From NCBI GenBank assembly GCA_021324455.1, contig JAJPJA010000121.1:1-33068 (forward strand): a stretch of DNA of 33,068 nucleotides. Direction: 5' to 3'. Below the pieces are notes generated by a model. That model worked only from the letters and a program-made list of their open reading frames with translations, was not told the DNA's origin and ran no database searches. Positions 26,172-33,068 of the stretch are shown here, one piece after another. This stretch comes from Pseudomonadota bacterium. Its GTDB lineage: Bacteria > Desulfobacterota > Binatia > Binatales > Binataceae. A program made the position numbers and the translations under genes. Every line of letters starts with the position of its first letter. The first letter of the stretch is position 1.

Positions 26172-26813
26172 ATGAAGCTGGTCTTGCGGACGGTGAAGGT
26201 GCTGGTTTGCGCCGCGGTTGTGGCGTCGCTCGCAACCGCGCCGGAAATGCCGCGCGGTGCCGATGCCTTCGAAGGCGCCCCCCCGCGATCGTGGCGGGTT
26301 TACTTCTCGCCCGCGGGCGGATGCACGCAGGCGATCGTCGACGCGATTGCGGTCGCGCAGCGCCAGATCCTGGTGCAGGCCTATGAGCTGACGTCGGCCA
26401 GCATCAAATCGGCGCTGGTGGCGGCAAGCCGGCGCGGCGTGCAGGTCAGGACGATTTTCGATCCCGAAGCGGTCAAGGAGAGTACGTCGCAAGTGGGCAA
26501 CTTGAGCGCCGCGGGGATTGCGGTGTTCATCGACAGCTTTCACCGTCCCGGCCTGGCGCATAACAAGGTGATGGTGATCGATTCGGCGGTGGTGATTACG
26601 GGCAGCTTCAACTTCACGACCGCGGCGGAGACGCGCAACGCGGAGAATCTGTTGATAATTCACGACGCCGCGCTGGCATCCGCCTACCAGCGCAACTTCA
26701 GCGCCCATCTGGCGCATTCCTCAGCCTTGGGCGCCGCCGAAATTCCCGCGCCGCGGCCAACCTACCATCGGCGCTATTATTATCGGCATTATCGCCGCAA
26801 CTATTACTGGTGA
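26172..26813 (+). CDS. Secreted phospholipase D/Nuc-type protein with one HKD motif
   Basis: 213 residues. An N-terminal hydrophobic segment (LVLRTVKVLVCAAVVASLATA) is a likely signal peptide. The phospholipase D fold follows with a single HxKxxxxD motif: His130, Lys132, Asp137 in HNKVMVIDSAVVITGSFNFT. Single-HKD proteins such as the Nuc endonuclease dimerise to build one active site and cut DNA without metal. The last 17 residues are almost all Tyr, Arg and His (YHRRYYYRHYRRNYYW), an unusual aromatic basic tail that could bind nucleic acid or the envelope (inference). ATG 26172 is preferred since MKLVLRTVK is a proper signal start; the in-frame extension to 26007 is not family-like. Divergent from pyrR, with 300 bases between. 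Confidence 0.85.
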   Translation: MKLVLRTVKVLVCAAVVASLATAPEMPRGADAFEGAPPRSWRVYFSPAGGCTQAIVDAIAVAQRQILVQAYELTSASIKSALVAASRRGVQVRTIFDPEAVKESTSQVGNLSAAGIAVFIDSFHRPGLAHNKVMVIDSAVVITGSFNFTTAAETRNAENLLIIHDAALASAYQRNFSAHLAHSSALGAAEIPAPRPTYHRRYYYRHYRRNYYW

Positions 26814-26909
26814 TCCGGATCGCCGCCGCGCCACACCTGCCGCGGGATCAGATGACGCCCGCGCATCACGACCGGCCGGCGACGCCGCTTTCGCGATTCA
26901 GACCGCGCC

Positions 26910-27572
26910 TCAGCCGCGGGCCTGGCGTTCCAGTTTGCGCAGGCGCTGGTCGTGGTCTTTAACCTGCACCGTCATCTTGTCGTCGAACCGCTCGAACTTC
27001 TTTGCCAGGCTGGTGAGCGCCTTGTGCGTGGCCTTGATCTCGCTGCGGACCTCGCCGGCCAGGCCTTCGGCGCCGGCGGCTGCCGCTCCCTCGATACCTT
27101 TGGTTGAGAACTCGCCCATCCGTCGCGTGATCTCGCGATGCAGCTCCGCGGCGCGCCGGTCGAACTCCGCCACCAGCTGCCGATGGGCCTCCTGCAGGCG
27201 GGTGGTCAACTCCTCGCCCAGCGAGGACGGCGCGGCCGGCGCCGCAGTCAGCCGGGTCAGCGCCGTGCGGATGTCCTGAAAGCCGGAAATATCCTCGCGG
27301 ATCTGAACCCGGGTCGCGCCCAGCGCTTCATTAAGCCGCACGATCTCGGCCGACAGGTCCGAGCGCGCCGCCATCAGGCGCGAGCGGTTATCGCCGATCT
27401 GATCGGAGAGAAACCGAATCTGTTTTCCGACTTCGCTGAACTGGGAGACCATCTCCTCGTGCAGCGCCTGCAGCTTGCCGCTGAAACCCTCCGCGACCTC
27501 GACCACCAGCTCAAAGCGCGAGCTGAGCTGTTCAAGCAGCATCGCCACCTTGTCCACCGCCTCTTCAGCCAC
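26910..27572 (-). CDS. Coiled-coil protein downstream of lepB
   Basis: 220 residues, mostly heptad-patterned alpha helix. Residues 1-100 (VDKVAMLLEQLSSRFELVVEVAEGFSGKLQALHEEMVSQFSEVGKQIRFLSDQIGDN) and 120-220 (LTTRLQEAHRQLVAEFDRRAAELHREITRRM; KALTSLAKKFERFDDKM) are separated by an Ala/Pro-rich hinge near 108-117. There is no signal peptide or membrane segment. I do not recognise a family. It starts 30 bases after the lepB stop and probably shares the lepA-lepB transcript, though this says little about function. Convergent with the HKD protein, 96 bases away. Confidence 0.7.
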   Translation of the reverse strand: MAEEAVDKVAMLLEQLSSRFELVVEVAEGFSGKLQALHEEMVSQFSEVGKQIRFLSDQIGDNRSRLMAARSDLSAEIVRLNEALGATRVQIREDISGFQDIRTALTRLTAAPAAPSSLGEELTTRLQEAHRQLVAEFDRRAAELHREITRRMGEFSTKGIEGAAAAGAEGLAGEVRSEIKATHKALTSLAKKFERFDDKMTVQVKDHDQRLRKLERQARG

Positions 27573-27602
27573 CGGTCTTATCCCCCGATCTGAAATGATC
27601 CA

Positions 27603-28319
27603 TCAGTGAATGATCCGCCCGAACCTGTCCCAGCGGATTGGAACATAAGAGCCGCTGTCGGAGTCCCACGACCAGTAGATGATCATGGCCCGGCCTTCGA
27701 CGTTGTTGTCATCCACGAAGCCCCAGAAACGGCTGTCATAGCTGCGGTCGCGATTATCGCCCATCACGAAGACCTTACCCCTGGGCACCACAACCGGACC
27801 GAAATGGTCGCGCGGTGTAGTCATGACGCCGCTTTCGGAAGACTCGTAGTGAGCGTGAGGATCGTCCATTTTACGGCCATTTAAATAGACGGATTTGCCC
27901 CGCACTTCAACCGTATCGCCCCCCACGCCGACCACCCGCTTGATGAAATCCTTGGTCGGATCGGGCGGGAAAACGAACACCACGACGTCGCCCCGATGTA
28001 CCGGTTCGAGCCGGAAAACATACTGGCCGTAGGGGATAACGCCCGGCAGCGGATTGATTCCGAACAGCGAATCGGGCATCCGCAGCCCGTAGATCAGCTT
28101 GTTGACAAGTATGTGGTCGCCAATCAGCAGCGTCGGCTCCATCGAGCCGGATGGAATCTTGTAGGCCTGGACGAAGAAGGTGCGGATGATGAGCGCCAGA
28201 GCAATCGCGATTCCAAAAGCCTCGGCATATTCGCGCGCGACCGACTTCTTGCGGCCGGAGGAATAATCGGGCGCGGGCGAAACCTTGTCCCGGCGAGGCA
28301 TCTGCAATGGTTCAGCCAT
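27603..28319 (-). CDS. lepB: Signal peptidase I
   Basis: 238 residues. It removes signal peptides from exported proteins at the inner membrane. One membrane helix (FGIAIALALIIRTFFV, about 35-50) precedes the catalytic domain. The nucleophile Ser59 is in PSGSMEPTL, the general base Lys127 in DFIKRVVG, and GDNRDRSYDSRFWG near 192 is box E. A cytoplasmic 30-residue basic N-terminus is a little longer than in many relatives. The ATG directly follows the lepA stop (TAAATG), with GGAG at the end of lepA serving as ribosome site; the lepA-lepB pairing is widely conserved. Confidence 0.95.
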   Translation of the reverse strand: MAEPLQMPRRDKVSPAPDYSSGRKKSVAREYAEAFGIAIALALIIRTFFVQAYKIPSGSMEPTLLIGDHILVNKLIYGLRMPDSLFGINPLPGVIPYGQYVFRLEPVHRGDVVVFVFPPDPTKDFIKRVVGVGGDTVEVRGKSVYLNGRKMDDPHAHYESSESGVMTTPRDHFGPVVVPRGKVFVMGDNRDRSYDSRFWGFVDDNNVEGRAMIIYWSWDSDSGSYVPIRWDRFGRIIH

Positions 28320-30122
<1,803 letters not shown>

Positions 30123-30200
30123 CGCGCGGGAGGCCTTTTCGGCGCGGGCCCGGGTGTAAGTAAGTGATCTATCAATTGTGACACCGATTGGCCGTGCTTA

Positions 30201-31136
30201 CTACCGGCTGGCGCCCGCCCCCGCTCTGAAATAATCGAAAGTCGCCTTGAGACCCTCGCGCAGCGACATCTTCGGCCGCCATCGCAGCCGGCGTTGCGCC
30301 CGCTGCGGGGAAATGACCGAGCGCCGCTGCTCGCCCGGCCGCGCCGCGCCATAGACAGCGTTGCGCCCGGCGCCCGCCAGCCGCGCCAGCTCGGCATAGA
30401 GCTGATTGACGTCAGTCTCGACGCCGGTGCCGACGTTGAAGGCGCCGCTTTCCTCAGCCTCCAAAGCGGCCACGTTGGCCGCGGCGACGTCGCCCACGTA
30501 AACGTAGTCGCGGGTCTGCCGTCCATCGCCGTAAATCGTGCAGGGCTCGCCCTTGAGCAGCCGTCCGCAGAAAATCGCGACCACGCCGGCTTCGCCGTGC
30601 GGATCCTGCCGCGGCCCGTAGACGTTGGCGTAGCGCATCGCGGTGTAACCGATTCCGTATTCGGTCTGGTAGAAGAACAGGTAGCGTTCGCTGGCCAGCT
30701 TGGCCACGCCGTAGGGGCTGACGGGGCGGCATGGATGGTCCTCGTCGCAGGGAAAAAACTCCTGCTCGCCGTAGATTGCGCCGCCCGATGACGCGAAAAT
30801 CACGCGCCTCAGTCCGCGCCCGCGCGCCGCTTCCATCAGGTTGAGCAGACCGATCAGGTTGACCTGCGCGTCAAAGGCAGGATCGGCCACCGACCGGCGC
30901 ACGTCCATCTGCGCCGCCAGATGATAAATCACCTCGGGCCGTTCCTGCTCCACGACCTCGGCCACGCGGCGGGCGTCGCGCAAATCGACCTGATGGAAGC
31001 GGGCGCGCGGATTGACCTGGCCGCGCTTGCCCGAGGACAGGTCGTCGGCCACGGCCACGTCATGGGATCGCTCCGCCAGCAAATCGACGGTGTGCGAGCC
31101 GATAAAGCCGGCGCCGCCGGTCACAAGAATACGCAT
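30201..31136 (-). CDS. NAD-dependent sugar-nucleotide epimerase/dehydratase
   Basis: 311 residues of the extended short-chain dehydrogenase family. The NAD-binding GGAGFIGSH is at 7-15, the catalytic Ser near 116-117 (SSGGAIYGE) and Tyr142/Lys146 in SPYGVAK. DYVYVGDVAAANVAALE and FNVGTG are typical of UDP-glucose 4-epimerase (GalE)-like enzymes. Ten bases downstream of the UDP-glucose dehydrogenase gene, it could equally act on UDP-glucuronate (4-epimerase or decarboxylase). Exact substrate cannot be told from sequence by eye. Confidence 0.88.
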   Translation of the reverse strand: MRILVTGGAGFIGSHTVDLLAERSHDVAVADDLSSGKRGQVNPRARFHQVDLRDARRVAEVVEQERPEVIYHLAAQMDVRRSVADPAFDAQVNLIGLLNLMEAARGRGLRRVIFASSGGAIYGEQEFFPCDEDHPCRPVSPYGVAKLASERYLFFYQTEYGIGYTAMRYANVYGPRQDPHGEAGVVAIFCGRLLKGEPCTIYGDGRQTRDYVYVGDVAAANVAALEAEESGAFNVGTGVETDVNQLYAELARLAGAGRNAVYGAARPGEQRRSVISPQRAQRRLRWRPKMSLREGLKATFDYFRAGAGASR

Positions 31137-31146
31137 TGGAAGCCCC

Positions 31147-32454
31147 TTAGATCGGCCGCCGGCCGATGGAATAGTAGGTGAAGTGCAGCGCCTTCATCAG
31201 TTCGGGATCGTACAGGTTGCGGCCGTCGAAGATAACCGGCTGCTTGAGCGATTCGCGGATGCGCTGGAAGTTGGGATGGCGGAACTCGTTCCATTCGGTC
31301 AGGATCAGCAGCGCGTCGGCGCCCTTCAGCGCCTCGTAGTTGATCGTATGATAACTGACGCTGGCGCCGAAAATCCGCCGTGCGTTGGCCAGCGCTTCGG
31401 GGTCATGAACCCGAATCTGCGCGCCCGCCGCCAGCAGCGCCTCGATTACGGTGATCGACGGCGCCTCGCGCATATCGTCGGTGCGCGGCTTGAACGCCAG
31501 ACCCCAGATGGCCAGTGTGCGCTGCTTGAGGTCGCCGCCGAAATAACTCCTGACCCGATCCACCAAAAGCGACTTCTGCCTGCGGTTGACGTCTTCGGCG
31601 GCTTCGAGCAGGCGGAAGTTGAGGTTGAAATCGCGTCCGGTCCTGATCAGCGCCTGCACGTCCTTGGGGAAGCAGGATCCGCCGTAGCCGATTCCGGGAA
31701 ACAGAAAGGCCGCGCCGATGCGCCGGTCGGAGGTCAGTCCGCGGCGCACGTGGGTTATTTCCGCGCCCACCGCCTCGCACAGGTTGGCGATCTCGTTGAT
31801 GAACGAAATCCGCAGCGCCAGCATCGCGTTGCATGCGTACTTCGACAATTCCGCCGAACGCCGGTCCATCACCAGGATCGGATTGTCGGTGCGGACGAAG
31901 GGCGAATGCAGTTCGCGCAAAATGGCGGTCGCGCGCTCGCTCTGCGATCCGATTATGACCCGGTCGGGCCGGGTGAAGTCCTCGATCGCGGAGCCCTCCT
32001 TCAAAAATTCCGGCACCGAGCAGACGTCGAAATCGTCGGACGCATGCCGCGCCACGATCTCCTCGATCCGGTCGTTGGTGCCCACCGGCACGGTGCTCTT
32101 TACCACCACGATATGGTAGCCGCTGATGGCTTTGCCCACTTCCTCGGCCGCCCTGAACACCGCGCTGAGGTCGGCGGCGCCCGAAGAATCCATCGGCGTG
32201 CCGACCGTGATGAAGGTGATCATGGAGCGCGCCACCGCCGGCCCCAGTTCGGTTGCGAATGCCAAACGCCCGTCCTTGAGGTTGCGCTTGACCAGTTCCG
32301 CCAGTCCGGGTTCGTAAAAGGGCACCTCGCCCTCGCGCAGGCGGTCGATCCGCGCCTGGTCGATATCGACGCAAATCACCTCGTTGCCGCTTTCCGCCAG
32401 ACAAGTTCCCGTAACCAGACCCACGTAGCCCGCGCCGATGATGGTTATGTTCAT
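31147..32454 (-). CDS. ugd: UDP-glucose 6-dehydrogenase
   Basis: 435 residues. It oxidises UDP-glucose to UDP-glucuronate with two NAD+. The N-terminal Rossmann fold starts MNITIIGAGYVGL, followed by TVGTPMDSSGAADLS and KSTVPVGT. The catalytic segment has Lys205 and Asn209 (AELSKYACNAMLA) and the nucleophile Cys261 in GIGYGGSCFPKD. The C-terminal UDP-binding domain (LAIWGLAFKPRTDDMREAPS) is complete. It lies between a glycosyltransferase and an epimerase with gaps of about ten bases, a sugar-nucleotide operon for surface glycans. Confidence 0.95.
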   Translation of the reverse strand: MNITIIGAGYVGLVTGTCLAESGNEVICVDIDQARIDRLREGEVPFYEPGLAELVKRNLKDGRLAFATELGPAVARSMITFITVGTPMDSSGAADLSAVFRAAEEVGKAISGYHIVVVKSTVPVGTNDRIEEIVARHASDDFDVCSVPEFLKEGSAIEDFTRPDRVIIGSQSERATAILRELHSPFVRTDNPILVMDRRSAELSKYACNAMLALRISFINEIANLCEAVGAEITHVRRGLTSDRRIGAAFLFPGIGYGGSCFPKDVQALIRTGRDFNLNFRLLEAAEDVNRRQKSLLVDRVRSYFGGDLKQRTLAIWGLAFKPRTDDMREAPSITVIEALLAAGAQIRVHDPEALANARRIFGASVSYHTINYEALKGADALLILTEWNEFRHPNFQRIRESLKQPVIFDGRNLYDPELMKALHFTYYSIGRRPI

Positions 32455-32463
32455 TGAAGACTT

Positions 32464-33068
32464 TTAAAATTCCTCTTTAACGATGTAGATAGGTTTGTTT
32501 TGCGATTCGTGGTAGGTCCGCGCGAGCATCTCGCCGAGCAGCCCCAGACTGACGAATTGCACTCCAACCACTACCAGTAAAACGGACAACAGCAACGCCG
32601 GTCTTGAGCCAATCCGGTACCCCAGAACTATCTTTTCGAACACCAGCATCGATGTCCAGATAGCGCCTAAAGTTGTGAGCACAAGCCCAATACTACCAAA
32701 CGCCTGGATCGGACGCGTGGAGTACCCGGACAGGAACAGCAGCGTGATCAGGTCGAGGAAGGTGTGGATGATGCGGCCCAGGCCGTACTTGGAAAAGCCC
32801 GTTCGGCGCGGACGAAAATTCACCTCGATTTCGCTGATGCGCGCACCCAGTTGCGCGGCAATCGCGGGCACAAAGCGATGCATCTCGCCGTACAGGCGCA
32901 GCCGCCGCGCCAGCTCGCCGCGATACGCCTTCAGTGTGCAGCCATAATCATGCAGCGCAACTCCCGTCATGCGCGAGATCAGGGCGTTGGCGGCGCGCGA
33001 GGGCAGCCGCCGCGTCAACGGCGACCCTTGCCATCGATCCCGCCGCCAGCCGCTGACCAAATCGTAGC
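32464..33068 (-). CDS. GtrB/DPM1-type polyprenyl-phosphate glycosyltransferase (5' end beyond window)
   Basis: About 201 C-terminal residues are visible; the open frame runs off the window end. YDLVSGWRRDRWQGSPLTRRLPSR, DYGCTLKAYR, EMHRFVPAIAAQLG and EVNFRPRRTGFSKYG are hallmarks of family 2 glycosyltransferases that load sugars onto undecaprenyl phosphate. Two membrane helices follow (GSIGLVLTTLGAIWTSMLVF and ALLLSVLLVVVGVQFVSLGLL), as in GtrB and ArnC. The last 250 bases of the gene are noticeably more AT-rich than its neighbours. It precedes ugd by nine bases. Sugar specificity is unknown. Confidence 0.88.
   Translation of the reverse strand, partial: YDLVSGWRRDRWQGSPLTRRLPSRAANALISRMTGVALHDYGCTLKAYRGELARRLRLYGEMHRFVPAIAAQLGARISEIEVNFRPRRTGFSKYGLGRIIHTFLDLITLLFLSGYSTRPIQAFGSIGLVLTTLGAIWTSMLVFEKIVLGYRIGSRPALLLSVLLVVVGVQFVSLGLLGEMLARTYHESQNKPIYIVKEEF

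Overview
The window is a GC-rich chromosomal segment from a Gram-negative-type bacterium. It carries an RlpA lipoprotein with a SPOR domain, signal peptidase I, LepA, secreted proteins with Pro-Thr linkers, and a small membrane protein with a CWYxxRH tail that I associate with Acidobacteria-like and Binatota-like genomes. A deltaproteobacterial or Candidatus Binatota-like source is my best guess (inference, low to moderate confidence). No rRNA, tRNA, CRISPR array or intact transposase was recognised.

Layout. 1-1310: decayed accessory DNA, with an RHS/YD-repeat pseudogene broken by a 68-bp element with imperfect terminal inverted repeats and bracketed by a 22-bp direct repeat. 1417-4361 (+): a large alpha/beta hydrolase, a ParD-ParE toxin-antitoxin pair with a recognisable promoter and operator, and an orphan ribbon-helix-helix protein. 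4438-6108 (-): a secreted multidomain protein with a Pro-Thr linker. 6109-7147: mostly non-coding, with a CATAA-motif site resembling a tyrosine recombinase core site and one small conserved membrane protein. 7148-10089 (-): HSL-type esterase, TPR protein, dGTPase. 10249-12260 (+): rlpA overlapping a putative zinc metallopeptidase lipoprotein, behind a strong sigma70-type promoter. 12236-14891 (-): Nudix hydrolase and RecG. 15297-17297 (+): an unusual secreted protein with about ten tandem 30-31 residue Trp/His/Asp-rich repeats followed by a long Gln/Ala coiled coil.

17590-26030 (-) is a pyrimidine biosynthesis operon in the order leader, pyrR, pyrB fusion, pyrC, carA, carB. The leader holds a hairpin whose six-base loop fits the PyrR-binding consensus CNGNGA, followed by a strong intrinsic terminator just before pyrR. 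The terminator's ascending arm can instead pair with the 3' arm of the PyrR-type hairpin, as expected of a PyrR attenuator. The pyrB gene is a run-on fusion: aspartate carbamoyltransferase catalytic chain, then a PyrI-type zinc domain without the nucleotide-binding domain, then a second divergent PyrR-like domain interrupted by an apparent one-base frameshift. This operon is the most unusual feature of the window.

26172-26813 (+) is a secreted single-HKD phospholipase D/Nuc-type protein. 26910-33068 (-) is a run of close-packed genes: a GtrB-type glycosyltransferase (cut by the window end), UDP-glucose dehydrogenase, a sugar-nucleotide epimerase, lepA, lepB and a coiled-coil protein. The first three serve sugar-nucleotide and surface glycan synthesis; the next two serve translation and protein export.
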